A stretch of DNA of 64,000 nucleotides from Emmonsiellopsis sp. PD_33 (taxonomy: Eukaryota; Ascomycota; Eurotiomycetes; Onygenales; Ajellomycetaceae). The position numbers and the translations under genes were made by a program. Location: positions 39,758-103,757 of the forward strand of contig JANTQF010000113.1 in assembly GCA_032988165.1 (NCBI GenBank), read 5' to 3'. This document shows positions 37,078-50,340 of this stretch, in pieces (the first letter of the stretch is position 1; every line of letters begins with the position of its first letter). Under the pieces are notes generated by a model. The model worked only from the letters and a program-made list of their open reading frames with translations. It ran no database searches and was not told the DNA's origin.

Positions 37078-38544
37078 ATGAATTCCCAGGTCAAATATCT
37101 CCTCTCCCTACGCGCCATCCGAGAGCGGGCAAAGGTTGTGGGCGATGTAGCCAAAGCCGGGAATTTGAGCCATTTCGAGCTCCACGAAGATAAGATGGAC
37201 GATGTTGTAAATTTCGTGGCTTCCGTGATCAAGGTTAGGGCCAAAAATTCCCTTCAAGACCTCTACGTGGATTAACAGTCCCTCTACCAGCGTGATTACG
37301 GTCCTGATAACTTCCATTTGATACCCCCGCATGGGCGCTGGCAGCATTTCGAGGTCGGGAATGTGCCGCGTATTACCAACGCCATGGAAGATTGGAAGAA
37401 CGAGGGATGCGATAAGACTGAGATGACCCGTCGGCTTATCGATCTCTTTTTCGTTTCTGTCCTTTTGGATGCTGGTGCAGGCGATCATTGGAGATACACC
37501 GAACCGAAGACTGGTCAGATCTATGAGCGGAGCGAAGGCATCGCGGTGGCTAGCCTTCATATGTTCAACTCCTTGGCTTTTACGGCTTCAGATGTCGGAG
37601 CTATCCCGATGGTTAACGGTAAATGATACAATCGTTGACCTGAGCTCTATCCACTCACTAACTCGCATGGCGCGCAGGAAAGGGATTAAAACAACTGGAA
37701 ACGAGTGCACTTGCGGAGGGTTTCCAAGTGTCTGATAATAACCCCATGTTGGGAGTCGATTCTCGAGCCGGCCTTCTAAGAAGTTTAGGACAGTCGCTAC
37801 TTGATCACTCCGATGTGTTCGGGGTCGAAGGCCGCCCAGGGTGCCTTGTCGGTATAGTTCTTCCCTTGTCCTTAGCTATTTGACTGCTTACTGACAAAAT
37901 GTCTAGATTATTTGCTCAAAACTACAAACGGATCTTCAAACCTTGACGTTCTTTTTCTCTGGGACGTTCTTCAGACTCTTCTCATTCCTATTTGGCCCAA
38001 GGATCGGACGACCATTGGTGGGGCGCCCATTGGCGATGCATGGCCACTGAGCACTCTCCGAAAAGGCGCAGATTCAAATAGTCCCGATGCTATCGAGGCT
38101 GGAATTCAACCTTTCCATAAACTTACCCAATGGCTCACCTATTCCCTCATGGTCCCATTCCAAAGGGTGTTAGGGATACGATGGATCAATGAGGACTCCC
38201 TCACGGCCCTACCGGAGTATCGCAATGGCGGGCTATTTGTTGATTTGGGTGTACTGTCTCTGAAGAAGGATGCCCTTGATCGAGGCCTGGAAGCATCAGG
38301 CGGGGAACTGCCCCTTTTCGAAGCAGGAGATGATGTTATAGTTGAATGGAGGGCTATGACATTGGTGCTGATTGACATTCTTTACACCAGGATTCAGTCT
38401 TGTATGGGCGAGGGTGTTCATTTGACCATGGCGCAACTGCTTGAGGCTGGTACATGGAAATCAGGTCGCGAGATCGCAGCACAACATCGACCGCAAACGA
38501 AGTCGAGCCCTATTCTGATCAAGAGCGATGGCACTGTCTTTTAG
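37078..38544 (+). CDS. URC4: Uracil catabolism protein 4 (DUF1688 family)
   Basis: Four exons: 37078-37233, 37291-37618, 37678-37851, 37907-38544; 431 residues. The introns (57, 59 and 55 bp) have GT...AG ends with branch-like TTAAC, CTAAC or CTGAC. The first intron removes an in-frame TAA at 37273 and joins SVIK to RDYGPDNF, as family members read. Conserved stretches include HGRWQHFEVG, DLFFVSVLLDAGAGDHWRY, NPMLGVDSRAGLLRSLG and IPIWPKDRTTIGG. Start at MNSQVKYLLSLRAIRER fits the usual N-terminus. The family (URC4 in Lachancea, urg3 in fission yeast) is required for the URC pyrimidine-ring breakdown route. No other URC gene is in the window. The gene looks intact. Confidence 0.9.
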
Positions 38545-39221
38545 GAGACAAGTTTTAAGCCAATCAGGGAGGACTGCAAGGAGGTAACTAGGCTCGAAAT
38601 TTTTCTGGAGGTGGATCTGGTCTGTTTTTAAGTGAGAGGAGTCCCTTACTCGGTGCACACTATTACGCCCTATTTTATAACATTATTTCAGGATCTGCGT
38701 CAGAATGGGAGTCACTCGAAGTTAGTCACGGGAATATGATACTACCATAAATGGGGAAATCATCCTGTGAAACCAGAATGATAATTTATAAACCGCTCCA
38801 CTGCATATCCAAATATGGAAGATTGTTTCTCAAAATTCGTCTATCAACGGGTACTACGGTACTTTTTCCGTCCCAGTCCCCGTCTCAATCGCGTCATCCA
38901 ATTTTAGTAATGAAGTTCTTATGAGAGTCGAGAGATGATACCTTTCAACACTCTAAATAATAATTTCTCACAATAGCAGTAAACCAACTTGTTACTTAAG
39001 TATCAAAGGGGTCTCGACTCCAAGTGAACATGCATATAAAACTAGTTAGTGTAACCCAACAGCATATACAACCCAACCAACCCAACCAATAAGGGCTAAA
39101 ATTGATAAAGAGGAATGATAAACAAGGAAATAAAACAATTGAAAATTAAGGGTAAGGTTTGAAGAGCATGGACCTAATTTATGTCTGCTGTCTGTTACTA
39201 GTAGGTACTAGTAGCCCATCT
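38545..39221. other. Intergenic region up to the copia target site
   Basis: No gene seen. A short CCAAC-rich run (CAACCCAACCAACCCAACCA) lies near 39068-39090. CATCT at 39217-39221 is the left copy of the copia target duplication. Confidence 0.6.
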
Positions 39222-39511
39222 TGTGAGAAGCAGTACAGTATGCACCCCAAGTGCCTGCAGAGCAGATCCTCTATTTTTTAGTCATTCAGTTCTGCATCAA
39301 TGGTCTTTTCATTGTTTCCTTCTCAATAGTGATAATAACTGATCATCCCTATTATTTTCTACACCTATTTTGTATGGTATCTTAGATTTTCATTATCTTG
39401 AGCAATCACATGTCAGTAGCTATAAATAGTGGCAAAATCTGCCAACTTAGATAAAGGAATGAATCATCTTTCTTCTCATGAATATCTCTAACTACATTCA
39501 ACCCTCTTATA
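39222..39511 (+). repeat. 5' LTR of copia element
   Basis: 290 bp, same length as 50485-50774, differing mainly by transitions. It contains a shared AT-rich promoter-like segment (GCTATAAATAGTGG near 39419), likely the TATA box of the element. Confidence 0.92.
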
Positions 39512-39525
39512 GTTATGAGCCCAGA
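39512..39525 (+). other. Copia primer binding site, initiator tRNA-Met anticodon arm
   Basis: GTTATGAGCCC directly after the LTR is complementary to the conserved anticodon stem-loop of initiator tRNA-Met (GGGCUCAUAAC). Priming from an internally cleaved initiator tRNA is established for the copia group. Confidence 0.75.
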
Positions 39526-39657
39526 CTCTTCCACAATATGCTAGACTTCTTATTCACATTGATTATCACTATTTCTACCATCTTCACCCTATATTATAGG
39601 TATTTTGCTTGAATATCTGATTCTATACAGCCTTCAACTGTTCCTACTACAATAAAA

Positions 39658-40352
39658 ATGTCAACCAAAATCATCCTCAATGATATGAAAGACTGAGATG
39701 AATGGTATAAAAATATGTTATTCATTACTTGATTTAATAATTTCAAATTCTATATGAACCTGGTTATAGACCCAGAGCCTACTCTAGAACACCCTAAACC
39801 ATACAAATAGGATGAATCTATGAAAGTTGAGGAATGGAACCTAGTGGCATGTGAGTACACTCTATTAAAAAAGAACTATAAGAAATATAGAGCAGTGGAG
39901 AAGGCAGTATCAATATACATCCTTAAGTATATATCTTGAGACATACAGTAATGCCTGGGGGATGAGATAAATCCTTGAGAAATGATTTATCTACTCAAAG
40001 CAGAAAAAGCTCCCACTAACCACTGAAGAAAAGTTGAACTCAGTAATGACTATATTAAACTTTCTGCTGGTCTGAAAAATGAGAATCCTTTTAACTAGAT
40101 GAGGCACTAACAGGTAATATGAAAGAAAATTGTTAAATATAGTATAAAGAATTATAAGAGTAAACATTCTACTATATTTAAGTTTCTTGAAGCTACTATT
40201 AAAATCAATACCAACTAGAGCTAGATTCAGAGATCTAGCATTCTTAAACATGAAAAAGCTGAAAAAGAGCTGATCTCAGTTGATATTTTAGTGAAGAGAT
40301 TCTATGACAAACTCTATACTACTAGTGCTAAAGAATTCTATAACTAAATGTC
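39658..40352 (+). pseudogene. Degenerate copia gag, N-terminal part
   Basis: ATG at 39658 begins a frame of copia capsid type (readable KDRDEWY-like start with a stop, then LLKKNYKKYRAVEKAVSIYI near 39870). The frame runs to KEFYN*MS at the ATGTC insertion site, and the rest of gag resumes at 45921. Stops sit at Trp, Arg or Gln positions. Confidence 0.7.
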
Positions 40353-40606
40353 TGTGAAGGGCTACACCCTTATACTCTATATCTATAGCTTGCCTGAACT
40401 TCACCTGATCTCTAACTGCCTGATTAGATGCCTCCAACCAGGCCTTTATATGAACATTTATTTGCTCTGACCTCATGTAATTTCCTTCTATTTATATTGC
40501 ATGATCTCATGATTCCTTTCCCTTTTTCCTTCCTTTCTCTAGTGATTACAATCTTGATTCTAGTGTATAGCTCACATGATCTACTTATTAGAGTGTGCCC
40601 ATTATA
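40353..40606 (+). repeat. 5' LTR of gypsy copy 3
   Basis: 254 bp; ends GCCCATTATA where other copies have CACCTGTTACA, differing only by transitions. Confidence 0.9.
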
Positions 40607-41019
40607 TTTTATAATTACTCACTTGATCTCTTCTCAGAGATCCTCATTATATTCATCTTCCAAATGTGACTTGCACATATAGCAGATTCCTCCAAATATG
40701 ATTTATATGTATAGTAAACTCTTCTGAAATCTGAAATACAACTTGCCCAGCTCAGCTCTACCAGATGATATGTCAGTGAAAGGCCCTAAAGCCCTGATGA
40801 TTTATATCAATATCTCATAAGATTTTCCTCTGAACTTTCTGAATCCTCTGAACTTTCTGAATTCTCTAAACTCTCTAAATTCAAATAATCTTTTAAATTC
40901 ATTATGAATATAAACCCTCCACATGAAGATAGCATCTCTTCTCAGAGCTCTAATGCTGAATTCTGAAACTTCATTCAGTAGTTTGTAAACAAGATCAACC
41001 TCATTACCAAATAAAATTA

Positions 41020-44000
41020 CATGCCTGCATTAACTCTAGTTCCTGCTCTAACCCCTGCTCACCCAATTGCTCCTTTTGATGACTTTCTAAAATGCCTGAA
41101 GGAGAGGCTCATCACCCTCAAGAAATTCATAGGTGAATAAGTCTCTGAATACCCTGCCTGGCACCTCAGTGTGGAGGCTAAAATCACTTTGAATGGCCTT
41201 GTAATTAGATCTCTTACTAACTAGGCCTGATACATCTACACCCAACTCTCTAGCACTACTATCATCTGATTCCACCCTTGGATGAAGGCTAATACCAAGC
41301 TTATTCCTATAATCTCTAATATCATTCTCAATCAGCTCAACATCCTTTTCTCTAATCCTTCAGTGGCTCAGAAGGCCCTGACCTAGCTGCACAGTGTTCA
41401 CCAGAAGACTGATCCACTTGCCATCTTTCTCCTGAGATTTGATCAGAAGATTTTAGAAGTCAGTGGCTAGTTATGGGATGATACTGTTAAGAAAGTCCTA
41501 TTCAAAAAGGCCATTAAGTTTGAGCTCCTACAGTAGATCATTACCTCTATCAAACCTCCTACATACCTTAAATATTATATGAAGCTCTGTGGTATAGAGA
41601 ACAATCTATTCAAGGTCAAGACCATTCAGGGTTAAATTTATGGTAACATTCCTACTACCTTTGAAGCAGCCTTCCCTAGAGTAACTCAGCCCTGTAATCC
41701 AAACATTATGAACTGAGAGCTGACAGCTTGTATGAATGATTTCTGTGTCTCCAATATGATTACCACTGCTGTTACTGACTGCTGTGCCTGAGATGTTTAT
41801 ATTAATTGTAATAAATCTGAGCATAGAGCTGCTAACTACTATAGCACCTATATTCCCCTAAAACTACCTGTATGATCTGTGAATGTGCAAATTAAGCCTG
41901 AGGAAGAGGAGGACTTTGAAGATGCTAAATCAGACTTGGAAAAAGACTAACTTCTGTGTGAAATCACAAGTGAAAACTCTCAGAGTTAGATAGGAAGATT
42001 TTTGAGAAGAAAATGATAGTTCCAGCAATCTTTATATCTATCATAATTAATTGTTCTTTTAATATGAATGTTATGATAGACAGTGGCTGCTATTACTATA
42101 CAATAATTTACTCTCACATGATTAACTATTATAATCTCCTGTGTATTCTGATTGTCCTCTGAAAGATTGAAGACATCAATGGTGACACTAGCAGTTTTAT
42201 ATGAAATATGATGAAGCTTGATGTTGATGTTAGCAGATTCCTCTAAGAGAATACTTATACATATAAAATTGAGAATCTCCTATATAACTTTATATTAGAC
42301 CTATCTTGATTATCTGAACATCAAGTCCTTATTAATGCATGCAATCAGTGCATTGTGTTCCCTGAAGACATCTGTATGTTCAAAAAGGATGTTCATAAGA
42401 CTACTGACCTTTATCAGATTTCTGCCAATGCCTTTAAACTCCTCTAATATTGTAATTAGAAGCTCAAGTCTCAATCTCCTATTAAAATCTTCACTGCCAG
42501 TATATCTAACATAAAGAAAGCTCTCTCTCAACTCTCTAAAAAGCTGAAAACTGACCCTGTGACAGTCCTTCCCCCACACTATTATGAATTCCTTGATGTT
42601 TTTAATCATAAAGCCACTAAGAAGCTTCTGCTATTCTGTGATATACATGATCATCATATTGAACTTAAAAAGACAGACAGTAAAGATCTCCAGCTGCCCT
42701 GAAGACCTCTATACAACATGTCACACAATGAACTACTCATACTTCATAAGACTCTTAATGACCTTCTTGATAAAGGTTTCATCTGAGTTAGCAATTTACC
42801 TGCTGATGCACCCATTCTTTTCATTAAGAAGCCTGATAGAGGCCTCTAATTCTATATAAATTATCATAGTCTCAACTGACTCACAAGAAAAGACTGTTAT
42901 CTATTATTATTAATCAATGAGACTCTCAAATAAATCAGATGAGTTAAGTGGTTCATAAAGCTTGACATCATCTTCACATTTTATAAGATCTAAATTGCAG
43001 AAGAAGATGAATGACTAACTACCTTTCACATGAGATATGATTTGTTTGAATAGATAGTTATCTCCTTCAGCCTCATAAATGCTCTAAGTACCTTCCAGAA
43101 GTACATCAACTAGGCTCTATGAGACTATTTAGATGAATTTGCCTCTGCCTACCTCAATGACATCCTCATCTTCACTGATGGATCCTACAAATAGCACCAA
43201 GAGTATGTCTAAAAAGTTCTTACCCATCTCCATAAACACAGTCTTCTGATTGATATTGACAAATCTACCTTTAAAGTTCAAGAGATGATCTACCTCAACT
43301 TCATCATAGAGGTAGGGAAGGGAGTCTGTATAGACCCCAAGAAGATCACTACTATCCTCAAATAGGAGGCCTCTATGACTGTAAAAGATATATGAAGCTT
43401 CCTAGAATTCATAAATTTCTACTGATACTTCATTTGAGACTTCTCTAATATCATTTAATTATTGACTGATCTCACATGTAAAGACCAATAGTTCCAGTAG
43501 TCTAAAGAAGCAGATAAGATATTTGCATGCCTTAAGAAGATGTTCATCTCTACCCTGATGCTCATTACATTTAACTCTAACCACCTAATGGTAGTTAAAA
43601 TAGACTCCTTCAGTTACATCACAGGTAGCACTCTCATGCAATGAGATGATGAAGGTGTCCTGCAACCCTGTGCATTCATATTTAAAAAGCTTAGCCTCAC
43701 TGAAGCTAACTATAAGATCTATAATAAGGAACTCCTCATCATCATCTAATATCTAGAGGAATGGAACTTCAAACTCTGCAGTATGAAAGACTTCAAAATT
43801 ATCACAGATCATAAGAACCTCTAATATTTCATAATGACTCATAAACTCTCTGAACATCAGATGTGCTGAGCCAAATTTCTCAGCCACTTCCATTTTATAA
43901 TTTATTACTGCCTTGGCACAGAGAACTCCATGGCTAATACCCTCTCCTGATATAAATAAAATATGCCTTCTGAAGACTCCAATACTTACTGAGTAAACTA

Positions 44001-45640
44001 CAAATAGAGACTACTAGATCTGCAGATCCTCAAAGAATCTGAAGTAATACTATATGGAGTAATATATATCTTATCTGTCATCTTACTAATTGTAATTGCC
44101 TCATTCCTGCTCTAGAGACTCTGAGACACTACTGCCACCTCTGACAAATATCTTCAAATAATGACCCAGATTATCTGAGACAAAGCTTGCTGTTTTCTAT
44201 CTGAACTCCAAGCTCATATTAACATCATCAAATACTCTATAGACCCTGACTCTTAACTATACTTCTAGGGGAGATGGTAGATTCCTGATTCAGAATCATT
44301 ATACATCTAAATCATATAAGAAACTTATGATTCTCTGATGATCAGCCATCTAGACTGTAAAGTACTCTACTGAATTTTATCCTGAGATTTCTATTAGTCT
44401 GATATATCTTAGAGCATCTAACAGTTTATTTGGAACTACAATGTCTGTCAATCCATTATTACTTAACAGAACTGCTATCAAGGTCTGCTCAAATTTCTTC
44501 TGATCTCTGAATGTATTTGATGTGATATCACCATTAATTTCATAATAGACCTCTTTATGAGTAATGACTGCAAGAATATCCTTATCATCATTAACTACCT
44601 CAGTAAAGGTGTTATCCTTAAACTCTGTGTGAAGATGAACATGCCTGCAGTAGCTAAAACCTTCCTCTGAAGTCTGTTTTATTATCAGTATAATCTACTC
44701 TATATAATTATCTCAGATCATAAAACCCAGTTCATCAGAGCTATCTGAATCTGAATCTACTAGCTTCTCAAGATCTTCTAACACCTTTTGACTGCCTATC
44801 ACTCTGAAACTAACAGCAGCACTAAATGTATGATTCAGACAACTAAGAACTATCTCTAAAAGTTCTATTCATACATTCAGGATAACTGGAATGAACTCCT
44901 CCTGCATGCTAAACTTGCAATTAATAGCTGTGATGCTGTTAGTACTGGTATCAGCCCATTTTTCCTCTCATATAGTTATAACTTTAAAGTTCTTAATCTC
45001 ACTGAATTGCCTAAACCTTTCACTTTACCCCACAGTTCAATCCAAATTGTAGACACTATTATCTCAAAACTTCAGCAAGCCTATGAGTAGGCTGAATCCT
45101 CTATGGCCAGTGCTCAGCAAAATTAATAGGATTATATGAATACCCACTGAAATCCTACTGAATACTACAAGGTGAGTAATAAGATCTAGCTAGATCTCTA
45201 AAACATCATGACTGATCATCCATCTTACATACTTAACTATTAATATGCTAAGTACACTATCATTAAAGTTCTGAGAAGTTATAACTACTATCTTAACACA
45301 CCACCTGAGATTCACAACATATTTTATATGAATCTGCTCTGCAAGGCCTCTACTAACCTGTTCTCTTCACAAAAGATCACCAACTGGCATCTGCCTGGCA
45401 TCATTAAGGAAGATAATAAGGTAGAATATGAGATTGAAGTCATCCTTAACCACTGCTGCTGCAGACAAGGATTCTAGTACCTGATGAAGTAGCTCAGATA
45501 TGAGGCCCCTTCATGGGAACTAACCTCTACCCTGCAGGACACTACTGTGCTTGCCTGTTATAAAGGGCTGCACCTGCCTAATAAGACTCTATCTGCACTA
45601 CCCTACATCTGATTTTCTAACCCCTCCTGCCTGCCCTCTG
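41020..45640 (+). pseudogene. Degenerate gag and pol of gypsy copy 3
   Basis: Domain order and spacing equal those of copy 2. The zinc-knuckle relic is near 41790-41830. The RT active-site loop reads YLNDILIF at about 43150, the same Asn as in copy 2, so YLND may be ancestral rather than a new lesion. The RNase H TDHKNL motif is at about 43805. The chromodomain retains LNHCCCR and Y(L)..VA/KW-like positions with stops. It is dead. Confidence 0.8.
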
Positions 45641-45661
45641 AATCTAAATAAAGGGGGATAA

Positions 45662-45915
45662 TGTGAAGGGCTACATTCTTATACTCTATATTCATAGCTT
45701 GCCTGAACTTCACCCAATCTCCAACTGCCTAATTAGATGCCTCTAACTGGGCCTTTATATGAATATTTATCTGCTCTGACCTCATATAATTTCCTTCTAT
45801 TTATATCATATAATCTCATAATTCCTTTCCCTTTTTCCTTCCTTTCTCTAGCAATTACAATCTTGATTCTAGCATATAGCTCACATGATCTGCTTATCAG
45901 AGTGTATCTGTTACA
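45662..45915 (+). repeat. 3' LTR of gypsy copy 3
   Basis: 254 bp, preceded by the purine tract AAAGGGGGATAA. Confidence 0.92.
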
Positions 45916-45920
45916 ATGTC

Positions 45921-48053
45921 AGCTACATTCACAACATTTAATAGTATGAAGGTAGGAGGAAAAGACACAGAAAAACCATCAGACTCACAGTAAAACTTAA
46001 AAGGTAATTAATCAGATTCCTAGCAATTCAAATGAACATGCACTTGCAGAGGAAAACATCTGATTGCTAAATACTTCTATCTTAACCCTATTATTTGCCT
46101 GAAAAACTTCATTTTAAATCCTGATACTGAGAAAAAGGTCAAATAGATTTTAGAATCAAACAAGAAGATCAAAAAGATAGTAGAAAAAGCTATAGTGAAG
46201 TTCAAAAAGAATAAGGAAGTGGGTGAGAAATCAAATTTGAAGATCCCAGTAATCTTGAAAAATGATGCTAATGCTACTACTACTTCTAAATCCAAATCTA
46301 TTAGAGATACAGGTGAGGCCTTTGACAATGCATTTGTAACTGCTTTGATCATTCTTAGTAATGATTTTTCTTGAACTAACAACTATCCTCTTAAAAATAG
46401 CTTTATATATAATAATAGAGTAAATTGGCATGTTTGTAATAACTACCAACATTTTCAGGATTTTTACATTGTTGATAAAAAGATGTGGGCTAGAGATACT
46501 GTAGTTCTAATCTGTAGCTGTAGTAACATCTCAGTATACTTACAGACCTCTCACAGTAAAAAATTATATATACTACTTGATATCACCTACATGCCTACCT
46601 TCTTTATAAATATCACTGTAGCCTCAGTATTTAATCAATAGAATATAGAGATAGACAAATTAAACTGCAAGCTAATTAATAAGGAAGGTAATATTTGATT
46701 CCTACTACAGCATCACTATGAAAAATTCATTCTTAAATATAATCCTCTAGATGGTACCATCTTTACTATCTGAATGCTTCCTTGGCTTCTCATATTAGTA
46801 ATAATAGCCCTGTAGTATAAATGTCTTAGTCATCCTGATCTAAAAGCTTTTTAACATCTACCTGAATTCATGGTGGGGGCCTGCCTCACTAACAGCCCAA
46901 AAACCACTGACTGCACAGCCTGTGCCTTAGGAAAATCTCACCTCTAAATATCTAGAAAACCAATGAATAGAGGTGATAAACCCTTTAAAGTCATTCATTT
47001 TGATCTTACCCATATGTCTCTAGCTTATAATGAAGATTACTATCTTACTTACATCTATAACCCTCTTACTCATACTCATCAGACTGAGGCACTTCCTACA
47101 AAAGACCAATACAGGCTGTTTCTTGAAAAATTCATTAATAAAGTTGAAAGATACTATGATTTGAAGGTTTTAACCCTTCATATAGATGAAGAAACATCAC
47201 TTACAAAGATCTTTCTTAAAAAAATCAAAACTCATGACATTCACATTGAACTTTTACCTTCCTGCACACCTGAATCTAACAGTGCAGCTGAACACTCAGG
47301 GGGTATGATAACTACTCTAGGCTATATAATTTAAATTGATGTAAATCTCTCTGAAGATCTCTGACCTAAGATATATAAGACCACTATCTATCTTCTTAAT
47401 CAAACACTAGTTCAGCAGCTCAAATGGAAGACTCCAATACAGGCCCTAGCCTTCCATCTTAACAAACTGATAGATCTTGATCTAAGCCACCTATATGTAT
47501 ATGAATGCTAAGTGTATGTCTTTGATAAAATCATTCCAAAGCTCTAAAAACTTGCCCTGTGCACCAAAATTGAACATCTAGTCAGATATGTATCAAATAA
47601 TATTTTCCATATCTAGCTCCCAAGAGAATGAAAGGTTATAGAGACACAAGATATAATCTTTAATGAGGATTTTTTTTTTAACCCTAGAGACCTGCCTAAA
47701 CAGCTTTCTTTAACATTCTTAATACCAGTAGATTTACTACTACCAACTGACATTCCAAAAAGTATCAGATTTGATGTTCAGGAATTTAAAAGTTCTGAAG
47801 ATGAAATCAAAATCTACATACCTTCCAATACCTCAATGTCTTCCTCTAAAATAGTTAATATGACTTCAAAAACAATGTCAGAACTAAATTCTCAGGTGTT
47901 GCTAACCTTAGAACTAACTCCTACACTAATATTAGGTTCTCCTGAATTTATGATGTCAATCAGTGGAATCCCTCAGATAGATAATTCAGACACCACACTT
48001 GATAATAACACTAATATAGATAATCTATTAGGTTAGTTACTTGAAACTCTTCA
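45921..48053 (+). pseudogene. Degenerate copia gag end, protease and integrase
   Basis: The frame continues from 40352. A zinc knuckle relic lies at about 46040-46080 (CTCRGKH...), followed by a protease region and then integrase. The best open stretch is 46963-47334, with the family features FKVIHFDLTHM, TLHIDEE and SCTPESN...AAEHSGG. The integrase zinc module precedes it (HPDL... and CTACALGK, near 46830-46930). Stops elsewhere show inactivation. The frame is interrupted at 48054 by the hAT-like insertion. Confidence 0.75.
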
Positions 48054-48061
48054 ATTAGACA

Positions 48062-48579
48062 TAGACTGGCCGCTGGGACCATGTAAATATATATATACTT
48101 ACCTAGTCACTCATTTTTCATTAATAGTTAGTCCCATTTCATACATGTTTTATCACTTTTCCTGCATGGTCCCATTTGGTCCCACAGGCATAAAATCAAA
48201 CCAAACCAAACCAAACAGGACCATGTAGTTTAGTCCCATTATAAACTAAAATATTTTATATTTTAAATAAGTTAAAATGTATTTTAAATGACTTTTTAAA
48301 ACTAGGAAATTTTTAATCCAATTTTCACCCTGGAAATCTAGGAAAATTCCCTATAAAGTATACTAAAAATAGTAGTTTTTTGCCAAGGAATGCCAAGAAG
48401 TGACATGAAAGTATCATGGAATAATCCTAGTCATGTTTGGTCCCATTTTAAATTAAAAAGGTTGGTCATTTTACCTGTTTTAAAATTTAAAATCATGTTT
48501 TAGTCACTCATGTGTGACTAAAACCAAACCAAACTAAACTAAACATGCATGAAAATTCATAGTCCCAGCAGTCAGTCTA
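48062..48579. mobile_element. hAT-like non-autonomous DNA transposon (518 bp)
   Basis: Terminal inverted repeats start TAGACTGGCCGCTGGGACCA at the left and, reverse-complemented, TAGACTGACTGCTGGGACTA at the right. They are flanked by the perfect 8-bp duplication ATTAGACA (48054-48061 and 48580-48587); 8 bp is the hallmark of hAT transposases. Inside are subterminal repeats of TTTGGTCCCA and CCAAACCAAAC in both orientations, and no coding capacity. The insertion is in copia pol, whose frame resumes on the far side. Named hAT-like because no transposase is present to prove the class. Confidence 0.8.
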
Positions 48580-48587
48580 ATTAGACA

Positions 48588-50340
48588 TATTATCTCCAAA
48601 TAAGCTACCTACCACTTCAGCTAGGGAAATACATAGTGAAATATCTACTGACCACATAATCTCAGGACATCAGATTTGAAAAATCAACCCAGAGTAAACT
48701 AGCTATATTACTGCACTTAATCATATAGATCAGTCACCAGAATTCTACAAAACATTTACTATAGTCTGTATGGATGAATCTCTACCTCATTCTCTTCATC
48801 ATAATAATCTACTTTCCCTGCCCCATGGTTGGAAGGAGGCCTTATATCACAAATTCAAGAATAAATGATTATATGTTACTCAGATTAAATATAAAGCTCT
48901 ATAAGAAAAGAAGTGCTGGAGGTGCATTTTAGAATGCAAAGTAAAATGAAAACCTCTACCTCTTATGTGGGTTTTTACATATAAATTCAATATGGATGAA
49001 ATCCTTCTTAAATTCAAGGCCTATATTATTATTCATAGAGATCTTTAGAAAAATGAAAAAATAGAGACTAGATCTACAACTCTTGCATTGAAAGTCTTTC
49101 ACCTTATTATGGCTATTACAGCTACATTTAATCTAGAGACTCACTAATATGATATAGTAAATGCCTTTCTTAATGCTATTTTCATTGACAAGGTCTACAT
49201 CAAATCACCCCCTAGTTATGAATTTCCCAGATATATATTGCTCCTCCTCAGGGCTCTATACAGCCTTCCCAAATCTCTCTTACATTGAAATGACAAATTA
49301 AAAGTAATATTATTAAAACTTAGCCTGATGTAAGTCCCTGAAGAGCCCTGTCTTTTTATAGGGCTAGAACTTATAATCTTCTTCTATATTAATGACATCA
49401 TCATTATTTACTATTAATATTATAAAATAGTATTCATTAATTTTGCAGCCCAGTTAATGAACACCTACAAACTCTATAATATAAGAAAAGTGAAGTGGTT
49501 TTTAGGAATTCAAGTCCTTCATGATTGCATGGCCCAAAAACTTTGATTGTGCCAGGACAGTTATATGGTCAAAATAGTAACAAAATTTAGGGTTGAATGT
49601 TATAAACCCTATCACATATCTATACCTGCCCAACCAGTATATTCTTACTCAGGTTTTCCATCCTCTCAGAAGATTCACAGCTTTTAGTACTATATTAACT
49701 CTATTATCTACCCTTCTGTAGGAACTCAGCTCAATCTCACCTTTACTGTAAGGGTTCTTGCTGACCATATAGTCCATCTATCTTCATAGTATGACAACCT
49801 TGTACATCACATCATTGCTTATAGATATCAAACTCAAAACCTTACTATTAAATATAGTACTTTAACCTCTAAAGACATCAGCTCAGCATTCCATATCTAT
49901 ATGGATGCTGTATTTGCAGATGATATAACTACTTATTGAAGTATATAAGGTATAGTATTCACCCTTTTTAGAGGTGTAATTAATTGGAAGTCTGTCAAAC
50001 AACAGACTGTGAGTACATCTTCTATTGAGTCAGAACTTTTAGCTCTATTCACCACTGCAAGAGAGGCCTACTAGTGGAGATATCTCTTTAAATAAATTGG
50101 TTTTGATCTGGAATGCATATTGATTATATAGAATGATAACACTCAGATAATATACTTCCTCAAGGAAAAAGCTCTCTAGGTTCTTACAAAACTCTGCTAT
50201 ATTAATATTTATGGTTACTAGCTCCATTAAGAAGTCCAATAAGGCTAAGTATCTATTAAATGGATAGGTACAAAAAAGATGCCAGTAGATAGCTTCACCA
50301 AATCTCTCTCTCATGCTACTCATAAGGAATTCCACCATCT
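48588..50340 (+). pseudogene. Degenerate copia reverse transcriptase and RNase H
   Basis: The RT domain is readable from about 49000: VNAFLNAIFIDKVYIKSPP (about 49158), then LLRALYSLPKSLLHW, PCLFIGL and FFYINDIIII, where the YxDD loop has become YIND. KWFLGIQVLHD follows near 49495. RNase H lies at about 49880-50330, with STSSIESELLAL, a QNDNTQ segment and a KMPVDSFTKSL end typical of copia. Stops are again at Trp, Arg or Gln sites. Confidence 0.8.

Larger units (their letters stand above)
40353..45915 (+). mobile_element. Chromodomain gypsy copy 3, nested in copia gag
   Basis: 5563 bp, identical in length to 3784-9346, with 254-bp LTRs at 40353-40606 and 45662-45915. The 5-bp target duplication is ATGTC (40348-40352 and 45916-45920). 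Gag (about 41020-41880), protease (about 42010-42200), RT (42510-43400), RNase H, integrase and chromodomain (about 45420-45550) follow in the same order as copy 2. Its stops and AT-shifts are at least as many as in copy 2. Removing it with one ATGTC restores the copia gag frame (MSATFTTFNSMK). Confidence 0.93.
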
